Shown one piece after another: positions 1 through 8,200 of a DNA stretch of 14,847 bases (position 1 is the stretch's first letter; each line of letters opens with the position of its first letter). The position numbers and the translations under genes are program-made. This DNA comes from Methylococcaceae bacterium (GTDB lineage: Bacteria > Pseudomonadota > Gammaproteobacteria > Methylococcales > Methylococcaceae). The stretch is taken from the NCBI GenBank assembly GCA_012026715.1, contig VEPB01000122.1, positions 1-14,847 on the forward strand, given 5' to 3'. The notes beneath the pieces are model-generated. The model saw only the letters and a list, made by a program, of their open reading frames with translations, was not told the DNA's origin and searched no databases.

Positions 1-77
1 ATCATGGGGTGATGGCCAGGGGGCAGGGGCTGCGGTAGCCTTAGGCCTTTGAACCGTCTGGCCAAAGGAGGCCCACC

Positions 78-797
78 ATGGCTGTCGTCACCCGTCCCGT
101 CGAATATCATCACGGTTCTGTCCGTTTGCAGGGGCTGTTGAGCTGGGATGATGCGTGGGCCGCTCCGCGGCCGGCGGTGCTGGTGTCCCACGCCTGGATT
201 GGCCGCGACCCGTTTGCCTGTGGCAAGGCGCAGGACTTGACGAAACTGGGGTATGTGGGGTTTGCCCTGGATATGTACGGCGATGGCCGAACCGGTAGCG
301 GACCCGAAGAGAATGCCCGGCTGATGCAGCCTTTCATGGAGGATCGGGTCCTGTTGCAGGGCCGAATCGGCGCCGCGCTGAATGCGGCGCGGGCCCAGCC
401 CGAGGTCGATCCGTCGCGGGTCGCGGCCATCGGTTTCTGTTTCGGTGGGCTATGCGTGTTGGACCTGGCCCGGAGCGGCGCCGACCTGGGCGGGGTGGTC
501 AGCTTCCACGGCCTGCTGAGCCCGCCTGGCAATACCGCAGGCCGGCAGATCGGCGCCAAGGTGCTGGTGCTGCACGGTTACGAGGATCCCTTGGCCCCCG
601 CAGGCCAACTGACGGCCCTGGCCTCAGAACTGACCGAAGCCGGCGCCGACTGGCAGATCCACGCCTACGGCGGCACCCTGCACGCCTTCACCAACCCGCG
701 CGCCAACGATCCGGCCTTCGGAACGGTTTACAAGGAGATCGCCGCCCGCCGGTCGTGGCAGGCTATGGGGAACTTCCTGGCGGAGGTGCTAAACTAG
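78..797 (+). CDS. Dienelactone hydrolase family protein (alpha/beta hydrolase)
   Basis: A 239-residue soluble protein with the alpha/beta-hydrolase fold of the dienelactone hydrolase (DLH) family. The nucleophile elbow is GFCFGG at 119-124, giving Cys121. Asp170 (in GYEDP) and His202 (in GTLHAF) complete a Cys-Asp-His triad at almost the same positions and length as in classical DLH. The segment VLVSHAWIG (34-42) sits where classical DLH carries a catalytic-site Glu, and my alignment by eye puts Ala there, so the natural substrate need not be dienelactone. There is no signal peptide, so it is probably cytosolic. The start is well supported by AAAGGAGG about 8 bases upstream of ATG. It ends 29 bases before accA and may be co-transcribed with it. 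The family is clear; the substrate is unknown. Confidence 0.9.
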   Translation: MAVVTRPVEYHHGSVRLQGLLSWDDAWAAPRPAVLVSHAWIGRDPFACGKAQDLTKLGYVGFALDMYGDGRTGSGPEENARLMQPFMEDRVLLQGRIGAALNAARAQPEVDPSRVAAIGFCFGGLCVLDLARSGADLGGVVSFHGLLSPPGNTAGRQIGAKVLVLHGYEDPLAPAGQLTALASELTEAGADWQIHAYGGTLHAFTNPRANDPAFGTVYKEIAARRSWQAMGNFLAEVLN

Positions 798-826
798 CGC
801 CCCGCTCAACCCCCGATTACCGCAAT

Positions 827-1792
827 ATGGATCTCAAATTCCTCGATTTCGAACAATCCATCGCCGAGCTCGAAGCCAAGATCGAAGAGCTGCGCCATGT
901 GGGTTTCGACAACGACATCAACATCTCCGAAGAGATCGCCAAGCTCGAGGAAAAGAGCCGGAAGCTGACCGAATCGGTGTTCTCCAAGCTCAGCGCCTGG
1001 CAGATCTCCCAGTTGTCGCGCCATCCTCAGCGGCCTTATACCCTCGATTACGTCGAGCTGATGCTGGAGGATTTCCACGAGTTGCACGGCGATCGCGGCT
1101 TCGCCGACGATCCCGCCATCGTCGCCGGCATGGGCCGCCTGGACGATCGCCCGGTCATGGTGATCGGTCACCAGAAGGGGCGGGACACCAAGGAGAAGAT
1201 TTATCGCAACTTCGGCATGCCCCGGCCCGAGGGTTACCGCAAGGCGCTCAGGCTGATGCGGATGGCGGAGCGGTTCAGGCTGCCGATCCTGTGCTTCATC
1301 GACACCCCCGGCGCCTATCCCGGCATCGGGGCGGAAGAGCGCGGTCAGAGCGAGGCGATCGCCCGCAATCTGTTCGAGATGTCCAGGCTCAAGGTGCCGG
1401 TGATCTGCACCGTGATCGGGGAAGGGGGCTCGGGCGGCGCCCTGGCCATCGGCGTGGGCGACCGGCTGTTGATGTTGGAGTACAGCACGTATTCCGTGAT
1501 TTCACCCGAGGGCTGCGCGTCGATCCTGTGGAAGAGCGCGGACAAGGCCGAATTGGCTGCGGAAGCCATGGGCATCACGTCCGACCGGCTGGAGAGTCTG
1601 GAATTGGTGGACGAAATCTTGTCCGAGCCGCTGGGCGGCGCCCATCGCAACCGCCATCAGACGGCCGACAATCTGCGAGCCGCCATCAACCGGCACCTGG
1701 AAGAACTGGTCCGGCTGCCGCTCCCGACTTTGCTGGAACGCCGCTACGAGCGGTTGATGAGCTATGGCGTCTATGAGGATACCGCCGCTTAG
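827..1792 (+). CDS. accA: Acetyl-CoA carboxylase carboxyltransferase subunit alpha
   Basis: A 321-residue protein, close to the usual length of about 319. AccA pairs with AccD to transfer the carboxyl group from biotin-BCCP to acetyl-CoA, making malonyl-CoA for fatty acid synthesis in the cytosol. The N-terminus MDLKFLDFEQ and the following charged helical region (about 10-50) are typical. The crotonase-like core shows GHQKGRDTKE (114-123), DTPGAYPGIGAEERGQ (159-174), the oxyanion-type glycine cluster GEGGSGGALA (198-207) and SVISPEGCASILW (223-235). The reading frame stays open far upstream, to 452 inside the hydrolase gene, but the family start is the ATG at 827. No good Shine-Dalgarno sequence precedes it, so translation may depend partly on the upstream gene. 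tilS follows after 136 bases, a common gammaproteobacterial order. Confidence 0.97.
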   Translation: MDLKFLDFEQSIAELEAKIEELRHVGFDNDINISEEIAKLEEKSRKLTESVFSKLSAWQISQLSRHPQRPYTLDYVELMLEDFHELHGDRGFADDPAIVAGMGRLDDRPVMVIGHQKGRDTKEKIYRNFGMPRPEGYRKALRLMRMAERFRLPILCFIDTPGAYPGIGAEERGQSEAIARNLFEMSRLKVPVICTVIGEGGSGGALAIGVGDRLLMLEYSTYSVISPEGCASILWKSADKAELAAEAMGITSDRLESLELVDEILSEPLGGAHRNRHQTADNLRAAINRHLEELVRLPLPTLLERRYERLMSYGVYEDTAA

Positions 1793-1836
1793 CCAGTCCG
1801 AAAGGCACGGACGCCGGCCGTGAGGGCGGTCCTGCC

Positions 1837-1848
1837 ATGACCGGTCAT
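1837..1848. repeat. 12 bp perfect palindrome in the accA-tilS gap
   Basis: ATGACCGGTCAT reads identically on both strands and lies in the 136-base gap between accA and tilS. It could be an operator-like site or chance. No U-run follows it, so it is not a terminator. Confidence 0.3.
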
Positions 1849-1928
1849 CTGCTGTCCGGCCCGAATCCGAACGGAGTTCAGGCGTCGGAGATTGCTCCCG
1901 TTCGTTCCCCGGCCGGGTATTCCGTTCC

Positions 1929-3278
1929 ATGAGCTCGTCGCGGGCCGGCGCCGGGTCGCTCCCGGCCCGTTTCGCCGCCGGCTTGGCTCGGTTCCCACTC
2001 CCTTCCCGCTATTGGGTCGCTTACAGCGGCGGCCTGGATTCCCATGTCCTGCTGCACCTGACGGCCGGGCTCGCTTCGGAACGGCCGGATTTTCCGGAAG
2101 TGGCTGCGGTCCACGTCCACCATGGCCTGCTTCCCGAGGCTGAGCGCTGGACCCGTCACTGTGCCCGTATCTGCGATGAACTGGGCCTGTCCCTGATCAT
2201 CCTGCGGGTTGATGCCCGGCCCAATCCCGGAGAGAGTCCCGAGGAAGCCGCCCGAACGGCCCGCTATACAGCCTTGGGCGAATTATTGACCGACGGCTGC
2301 GGGCTGCTCACCGCGCAGCATCGCGACGATCAGGCCGAAACCCTCTTACTGCAATTGTTGCGTGGCGCCGGCCTGGCGGGGCTGGCGGGGATGCGTGACC
2401 AAGGTCGCTTGGGCAGAGGCAGACTATTGCGGCCACTGCTGGAAATGGGCCGGGACGAATTGCGCCGCTACGCTGTCGACCACTGTTTGACGTGGGTCGA
2501 AGACCCCAGCAACGAAGATCAGCGCTACGACCGCAATTATCTCAGGCATTCGGTGATGCCCGTGCTTAAGGCGCGTTGGCCCGGCGCCGATCGGGTTCTG
2601 AGCCGCTCCGCCGGACATTGCGCCGAAGCGAGGGATCAACTGCTGGCGCTGTCGGATGACCTGTATGCGTCGCTCCGGCAGGCCGACGGCAGTCTCAGTA
2701 TCGACCGGCTGCGCCGTTGTTCCGCAGCCGATCAACGCTTGCTGCTGCGGCGTTGGATCGCGGCCGCCGGACTGCGTATGCCGCCAGCCCGGGTGCTCCA
2801 GCAGGTGATCGAGGCGGCTATCCCGGCCTGCGCCGGGCGCGTGCCCCAGGTGGCTTGGGCCGACGGGTTGATCAGGCGCTATCGGAATGGGCTGTATCTT
2901 GCCGCCGCAGAGCCCGCGACCGGTTTCGACCGTTTCCGGGTGATCCCCTGGCGGGGCGAAGAGCCGCTGGTTTTGTCCGACGGTAACGGCGAACTCTGGA
3001 TCGAGCGGGTGGGGAAAGACGGAATCGATCCGGATCTGTGGGAGGGCTCCGCACGCGAGGTGCGCTATCGCGGCGGAGGCGAGCGCTGCCGTCTGGCGGG
3101 ACGGCACGGCAGCCACAGCCTGAAAAACCTGTTCCAGGAGATTGGGTTACCGCCCTGGCAGCGGGAGCGCATTCCCTTGCTTTACCTGGATGGACGGTTG
3201 GCGGCGGTGGTTGGGCTGTGGGTGTGCGAGCCTTTTGCGGCGACCGGGCCCGGGGTGCAGGTGCGCTGGCGGCGTTAG
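1929..3278 (+). CDS. tilS: tRNA(Ile)-lysidine synthetase
   Basis: A 449-residue protein (E. coli TilS is about 432). It uses ATP and lysine to convert C34 of the CAU-anticodon tRNA-Ile to lysidine, changing both codon reading and charging, and is normally essential. The PP-loop ATPase motif SGGLDS is at 33-38, followed by the HVHHGL strand (62-67), TAQHRDDQAET (128-138) and the family signature EDPSNEDQRYDRNYLRH (191-207). The substrate-binding domain lies at about 245-320. The C-terminal TilS domain runs from about 375 to the end and includes the SLKNLFQEIGLPPWQRERIPLL region. ATG 1929 is the only reasonable start: the in-frame codons I read back to 1863 offer no ATG, GTG or TTG. The ribosome binding site is weak. 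It is likely in the accA transcription unit. Confidence 0.96.
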   Translation: MSSSRAGAGSLPARFAAGLARFPLPSRYWVAYSGGLDSHVLLHLTAGLASERPDFPEVAAVHVHHGLLPEAERWTRHCARICDELGLSLIILRVDARPNPGESPEEAARTARYTALGELLTDGCGLLTAQHRDDQAETLLLQLLRGAGLAGLAGMRDQGRLGRGRLLRPLLEMGRDELRRYAVDHCLTWVEDPSNEDQRYDRNYLRHSVMPVLKARWPGADRVLSRSAGHCAEARDQLLALSDDLYASLRQADGSLSIDRLRRCSAADQRLLLRRWIAAAGLRMPPARVLQQVIEAAIPACAGRVPQVAWADGLIRRYRNGLYLAAAEPATGFDRFRVIPWRGEEPLVLSDGNGELWIERVGKDGIDPDLWEGSAREVRYRGGGERCRLAGRHGSHSLKNLFQEIGLPPWQRERIPLLYLDGRLAAVVGLWVCEPFAATGPGVQVRWRR

Positions 3279-3478
3279 GCGGCTTCCAGGGCGCCTGTCA
3301 GGTATTTTTACACCGCATGGCGCGGAGAGGTGCTGCTACATCAAGAGGGTAAGTGCTAAATGTCTGCACGTTGAAGCCCTGTTATCGGGAGGGACTCGGG
3401 AAATTGTCAAGCTGGATTTACAGATTCACTCCTTTCATGAGACAGCGAGGGTTTTCTGCGTCGGGTCTGTGACGCGTC

Positions 3479-3493
3479 GGAAGTCCGGCTTCC
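3479..3493 (+). terminator. Weak possible terminator hairpin
   Basis: GGAAG and CTTCC form a 5 bp stem around a 5-base loop. A T-rich stretch with few consecutive Ts (3500-3514) follows after several bases. The short stem and the spacer make it a weak candidate for ending the accA-tilS transcript. Confidence 0.2.
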
Positions 3494-3574
3494 AATAACT
3501 GTTTATTTCTTTTCATCGGGTTATGGGCGAGTGTGGCAATGAGGGACGCGGCGGCGGCGGTGATCGGTTAGCGA

Positions 3575-3590
3575 TGGCATATGACGTGCA
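3575..3590 (+). promoter_or_regulatory. Candidate sigma-54 (-24/-12) promoter
   Basis: TGGCATATGACGTGCA has TGGCA at -24 and TGCA at -12, with exactly 10 bases between the GG and GC pairs. It matches 9 of the 12 informative positions of the consensus TGGCACG-N4-TTGCA. The predicted transcript would start near 3601, about 80 bases before the regulator ATG at 3680. An imperfect hairpin lies at 3603-3622, right at the predicted 5' end (GACC/GGTC outer pairs, then GG/CC, with a GG bulge). Confidence 0.45.
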
Positions 3591-3679
3591 TGGGTAGGGT
3601 GTGACCGGAGTACACCGGGGTCTAAAAAACCGTTGGTGACACAAAAAAATAGAGCACTCACTCAGCGAGCACCGACCAG

Positions 3680-5113
3680 ATGCTGAAACGAAATATATTT
3701 GCCCTGACGCGCAGAGATGCAGAATCCCTGCTTCCGGAAGAGGCCAGGCTACAGGGGTGGAAACTCACTGAAGCCGCCGATATTGGGGCCGCGCGCCGTC
3801 TGGCCGCGAAAAACAGCTTTTTTGTGGGGATCGCGGACTTTTCCTCGTTCCAGCCCGAAGCCGTGTTCCCTTGGCAGGACGAGCTTTCCAGCATCCATCC
3901 GAGAATGCTGTGGCTGGCGCTGGTGCCGCCTGAATTGTTGGATGATCTCCAGTTTCGCAAGGATTTGGCCGGGCGGTTTTTCGACTACCACACGGTACCC
4001 CACGATCCGCAGCGCTTGCTGATCATCCTGGGGCACGCCTACGGAATGGCCATGCTCAATCCCGGCAAGGCGGAGGAACAGAGCAAATTCAATCATTCCG
4101 GCCTGATCGGCGAATCGCCGGCGATGAAGCGGATCTATGGCGATGTCAAGAAAGCCGCCGGAGTCGACTATCCGGTGCTGATCTCGGGCGAGAGCGGTAC
4201 TGGCAAGGAGTTGGTCGCGCACGCGATTCACCGCTCCTCGGGGCGCCGCGAGGGTCCCTTCGTGGCGGTCAATTGTGCGGCACTGCCCGGCAACCTGATC
4301 CATGCCGAACTGTTCGGCGATGAATCAGCGCTGACAGCGCACGGCGAGGCGAAGCTCGGCCGGGTCGAAGCGGCCCATCGCGGCAGCCTGTTTCTCGATG
4401 AAATCGGCGATCTGTCGACCGAGATGCAGGCGGTCTTGTTGCGTTTCCTGCAGGAGCCGGTGGTTCGCCGGCTGGGATCGTCCCGGGAAATTCCGGTGGA
4501 TGTCCGCATCGTCGCGTCCACGCACGTGGATTTGGAAGCGGCGGTGGCCGCCGGAAAATTCCGCGAAGATCTCTATTACCGCCTCAACGTCCTGCGGTTG
4601 ACGCCGCCGCCGCTGCGCGAGCGCGGCAACGACATCATCCTGCTGGCCAACTATTTCCTGGAAACCTTCCGCGGCTCCGATTCGCAACTGGCGGGCTTCA
4701 CCAGTCAGGCCCTGGAATCCGTTGCCAACCACGCTTGGCCCGGCAACGTCAGGGAACTGCTCAACCGGGTGCGGCGCGCCGTGGTGATGAGCGAAAACCG
4801 ATTGGTGACCCCTCAGGATCTCGGATTTGCCGAAGCCAATTTTTCCAATCATCGGATCATGAGTCTGGAACAGGCCCGCACTGCCGCGGAAAGACATGCG
4901 ATCCAGGTGGCTCTGTGGCATGCCGGCCACAATGTTTCGGTCGCCGCAAAGTCGCTGGAGATATCCCGCATGACCATGTACCGCCTGATGGAAAAGGTGG
5001 GGCTGAGCGGCGAGAAGCCTGCCGCCGGAAACGGCACGGTGCCGTTTGCCGAGACGGACGTCGATCCGCCGCGAGGGGCGGCTCCCCCAACCCCGTCGAT
5101 CTACGCCGACTAA
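3680..5113 (+). CDS. VpsR-like AAA+ transcriptional regulator lacking the GAFTGA motif
   Basis: A 477-residue DNA-binding regulator built like a bacterial enhancer-binding protein. Residues 1-130 form a receiver-like domain without the usual acidic pocket; its end (FFDYHTVPHD...LGHAYGMAML, 100-126) recalls the N-terminal domain of VpsR, the c-di-GMP-responsive biofilm regulator of Vibrio cholerae. The AAA+ domain runs from about 141 to 370, with Walker A GESGTGKE (170-177), Walker B LFLDEIGDL (237-245), FREDLYYRLNVL (294-305), PPLRERGNDI (310-319) and WPGNVREL (353-360). A Fis-type helix-turn-helix follows at about 405-442, then a Pro-rich tail. The sigma-54-contacting loop is broken: after ELFG comes DESALTAHGEAKLGR, one residue shorter than normal and with no GAFTGA. 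I infer ATP binding but no classical sigma-54 activation, so sigma-70 control is more likely. ATG 3680 is the only ATG after the stop at 3650. Confidence 0.88.
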   Translation: MLKRNIFALTRRDAESLLPEEARLQGWKLTEAADIGAARRLAAKNSFFVGIADFSSFQPEAVFPWQDELSSIHPRMLWLALVPPELLDDLQFRKDLAGRFFDYHTVPHDPQRLLIILGHAYGMAMLNPGKAEEQSKFNHSGLIGESPAMKRIYGDVKKAAGVDYPVLISGESGTGKELVAHAIHRSSGRREGPFVAVNCAALPGNLIHAELFGDESALTAHGEAKLGRVEAAHRGSLFLDEIGDLSTEMQAVLLRFLQEPVVRRLGSSREIPVDVRIVASTHVDLEAAVAAGKFREDLYYRLNVLRLTPPPLRERGNDIILLANYFLETFRGSDSQLAGFTSQALESVANHAWPGNVRELLNRVRRAVVMSENRLVTPQDLGFAEANFSNHRIMSLEQARTAAERHAIQVALWHAGHNVSVAAKSLEISRMTMYRLMEKVGLSGEKPAAGNGTVPFAETDVDPPRGAAPPTPSIYAD

Positions 5114-5185
5114 CCCGCCGGTTCGGCCACGACTGCTGTCCATGCGGAGCGATCCGGTGGCCGATCGAATGTTTTCCCCACGACT

Positions 5186-5220
5186 TAAATCTTGTGCGGT
5201 TTTCGTTTTCGGCTAAATCT
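5186..5220. repeat. Direct repeat TAAATCT pair flanking tandem TTTTCG
   Basis: TAAATCT occurs at 5186-5192 and again at 5214-5220, 28 bases apart start to start, with TTTTCG twice in tandem between them (5200-5211). This is an AT-rich island just upstream of the kinase gene, in otherwise GC-rich DNA. It could be a regulator-binding site, possibly for the preceding gene product, or it may reflect promoter composition only. Confidence 0.35.
5192..5219 (+). promoter_or_regulatory. Weak sigma-70-type promoter candidate for the kinase gene
   Basis: TTGTGC (5192-5197) and TAAATC (5214-5219) are 16 bases apart and lie 40 bases upstream of the kinase ATG. The -35 half is fair and the -10 half is poor. 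The AT-rich setting in the 145-base gap supports some promoter here. Confidence 0.25.
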
Positions 5221-5258
5221 GCCGATCGCTCGAGACGATTTCCAGCAATGCCTTCCCG

Positions 5259-8200
5259 ATGAACGTTGTTCCGAAGTTTCTGGTCGTCGGTGCCGACGAC
5301 AGGGTGTTCCGGCGCATCGAATCCAGCCTTGCCGATTTGGGCGGCAGCGCCCGTAGCGGAGCGTTCGCCGAGGCTGAGGACCTGTTCCCGGTCTTGGCCG
5401 GCCGGGGCTGGGACGCGGTCATCCTCGCCCCCGGGATCACATCGGAAATGCGGGATAGCCTGGTTTCCCTCATGGCTGGCCGGTTTCCCGATGTGCCTTT
5501 GGTGGTGGAGTCCGGCATGTCCGATCCGCTGGAGGTCGCTGAGTTGTTGAAGCGGGGAGCCTGGGAGTTCGTGCCGGAACACGACGGGGCTCGGTTGGCG
5601 TTTTGCGTCGGACGCTGTCGCCAGCAATCCGTCCGGCGCCAGGCCCGATCCGAGTCCGGGCAGTCCGGCCGGGTCGATCGGCGGCAGTACCGGGAATTGA
5701 CGGACGACGCCCCAGGCCTGTTGTGGGTGAACGGCCGATCCGGACTGGAATACGCCAATCGCCGATTGCGGGAATTGCTCGGATTGGCTGACGGCCAAGC
5801 GCTGGCCCGGTTCGACTGGAGCAGCGCCATTCATCCCGGGGATCTTCCTGAAGCCATCAACGTCTATCTCGATGCCGCCGCCCGGCGGGTTCCCTTTGAA
5901 GCCCTGTATCGACTGCGCCGGCACGATGGCGACGATCGCTGGATTGCTGTCACCGCCAGCCCGCGTTTCGGCAGCGACGGCCGGTTTCTCGGCTATGTGG
6001 GGATGGGCATTGATGTCACCGAAACCAAACGGGCAGAAAGGGAGTCGTTTGCCCGCGCGCAATGGCTCGAGTTCGCCGATGACCCGGTGATGGTCTGGAG
6101 CGAGCGGGAAGGGATCGTGTTTTGGAATGCCGGCTGCGAACGGGCATACGGCTACAGCCGGGACGAAACGACGGGACGCGATCCGCGTAGCCTGTTGAGG
6201 ATGAAGTTCGCCCATCCTGAGGGGGACGTGAAGGCCTTGCTGAATCAGCAGGGTTACTGGAAGGGCGAATGGCGGGGCACGGCGAAGAATGGCAAAGAAT
6301 TCACCGCGGCCAGCAGCTTGCGGCAGGTTTGCTGTGACGGTCGGTTCCGGATTTTACAGACGGATCGCGATATCAGCGGATTGAAGGAGAGCCGCGAACG
6401 CCTCGAGGGCAGCCGAACGCGCCTGCAAGCCCTGGTGGATCGTCGGACTGCCGAACTCCATGCCGCCTTGGAACAGGTACGAAGCAGCGAGGCCGATCTC
6501 AAGCGGGCCCAGCACATGGCGGGAACCGGCAGTTGGCGGTGGGACATCGGACGCGGCCCGGTACTCTGGTCCGATCAAGCCTGCCGGCTGTTCGGCATGC
6601 CGCCGGGCAGCACGATCGAGCGCGCCGCCCTGGCCGGCCGCATCCATCCGGACGACCGAGAGGCTTTCGTCGCGGCACAGGCGACCACGATTGCCGGGCA
6701 GCCCTGCGAACTGGAATATCGGATCGTGGCCGCGGGCAGTCTGCGCTGGATTCGGGAGCGGACCGGGCTGGACTTCGATGTGTGCGGCAGGGCCGCGGTG
6801 GCGGTCGGCACGATGCAGGACATTACCGAGCGCCGGCAGAGCGAAGCCGCTTTACGGCAGGCCCGCGCCGACGCCGAGGGAGCCAGCCAGGCCAAGAGCC
6901 GCTTCCTCGCCACCATGAGCCATGAAATCCGCACCCCCCTCAATGCCGTCATCGGGCTGACCCAACTGGCTCTGCGGGTGAGCAGCGAGCCCCAGCTGCG
7001 GGACTATCTGCTCAATATTCGGCGGTCGGGCAAGCACCTCCTGGCGATCGTCAACGACATCCTGGATTTTTCCAAGATCGAAGCGCGCCGGATGGAACTG
7101 GAAGCCGTCCCGGTTCGGGTCGCCGATCTGGTGAGCGAGGTAATCATGCAGATGCAGCCGGCGGCCGAGGCCAAGCACCTGGTTCTCTACCATCGCGTCG
7201 CTGCGGATGTGCCGGTGGAACTGACGGGCGATCCGCTGAGACTGAGCCAGGTCTTGCTCAATTTGCTGTCCAACGCGGTCAAGTTCACCGAACGGGGGCG
7301 GGTCGGGCTCGAGGTTCGCCGCTCGCCCCCGAGCGAGCAGCGCCCTCTCATCGAGTTCATCGTCACCGATACCGGCATCGGTATTGCGCCGGATCGCAGG
7401 GCGACGCTGTTCGACGCCTTCGTGCAGGGGGATGGCTCGATTACCCGCCATTTCGGCGGCACCGGCTTGGGGTTGGCGATCAGCCTCCATCTGGCGCGCA
7501 TGATGGGCGGCGATATTCGGCTTCAGAGCGAACTTGGCCGCGGTAGCCGGTTCAGCTTTGCCATTCCTTGGGTTCCGGCGCAATCGCAGCCGGCGGCATC
7601 GGCCAAGCCGACTTGCCTCGCCGGGGCGACGCCGCTAGCCGGAGTGCGGCTGCTGGTGGTCGAAGACAATGCCCTGAACCGGCTGGTGGCCCGTGATTTA
7701 TTGGAAAGTCTCGGAGCGGTGGTGGAGCTCGCCGGTGACGGCGAGGAGGCCGTCGGCAAAGTTGCCGCCGAGCACTTCGACATGGTCCTGATGGACATCC
7801 ACATGCCCGGAATGACCGGATACGAGGCCACCGAGCGGATCCGCCGCGCGCATCCTGAGGAATCCCTCCCGATCATTGCGATGACGGCCGATGCCTACGC
7901 CGAAACCGTCCAACGCTGCTTCGATGCAGGCATGAACGGCCATGTCGCCAAGCCCCTGGATCTCGAGCGGCTGCCGCTGGAACTGTCGCGTTGGGCCCGG
8001 GCCCGCGCGCCGGATTCGACCATCGTCCCGCCATCTGGGGAGGAGCTCTTCGAGCTGTCGGGACTGGACGGGATTCCGGGCCTGGAAGCCGGTGCGGCTT
8101 TGCGCCGGCTGGCCTTGACGCCGCAACGCTATCTGGTCCATCTGGGAGAATTCGTCGGCCGCCATGGGGACGTCCCGGTTCGCCTGCGGCAGCTGTTGCA

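Larger units (their letters stand above)
3279..3679. other. 401 bp intergenic region before the signalling block
   Basis: No convincing gene is present; short open frames here have no family features or ribosome binding sites. It is more AT-rich than its surroundings, especially at 3490-3530 and 3620-3655. It holds a weak hairpin just after tilS (AGGCG 3277-3281 with CGCCT 3292-3296, then a T-rich stretch at 3304-3309). It also holds the 8 bp palindrome GACGCGTC (3471-3478) and a small hairpin GGAAG/CTTCC (3479-3493) followed by a T-rich stretch that could stop transcription. A -24/-12 promoter candidate lies near its 3' end. A small RNA cannot be excluded. Confidence 0.6.

Noticed and set aside
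452..826. N-terminal extension of the accA frame into the hydrolase gene
   Set aside because: The residues before 827 are Arg/Pro/Gly-rich frame-shadow sequence overlapping a clear hydrolase gene; the AccA family begins at MDLKFLDFEQ.
3534..3549. A second sigma-54-like site, TGGCAATGAGGGACGC
   Set aside because: The GG-to-GC spacing is 11 bases rather than 10, so the -12 element is out of register.
3603..3622. Hairpin as a terminator before the regulator gene
   Set aside because: It is followed by A-rich, not T-rich, sequence on the + strand; a 5' leader structure is more likely.
4857..6215. 452-residue open frame on the - strand
   Set aside because: It overlaps the well-supported regulator and kinase genes and the gap between them, and shows no family motif or ribosome binding site.
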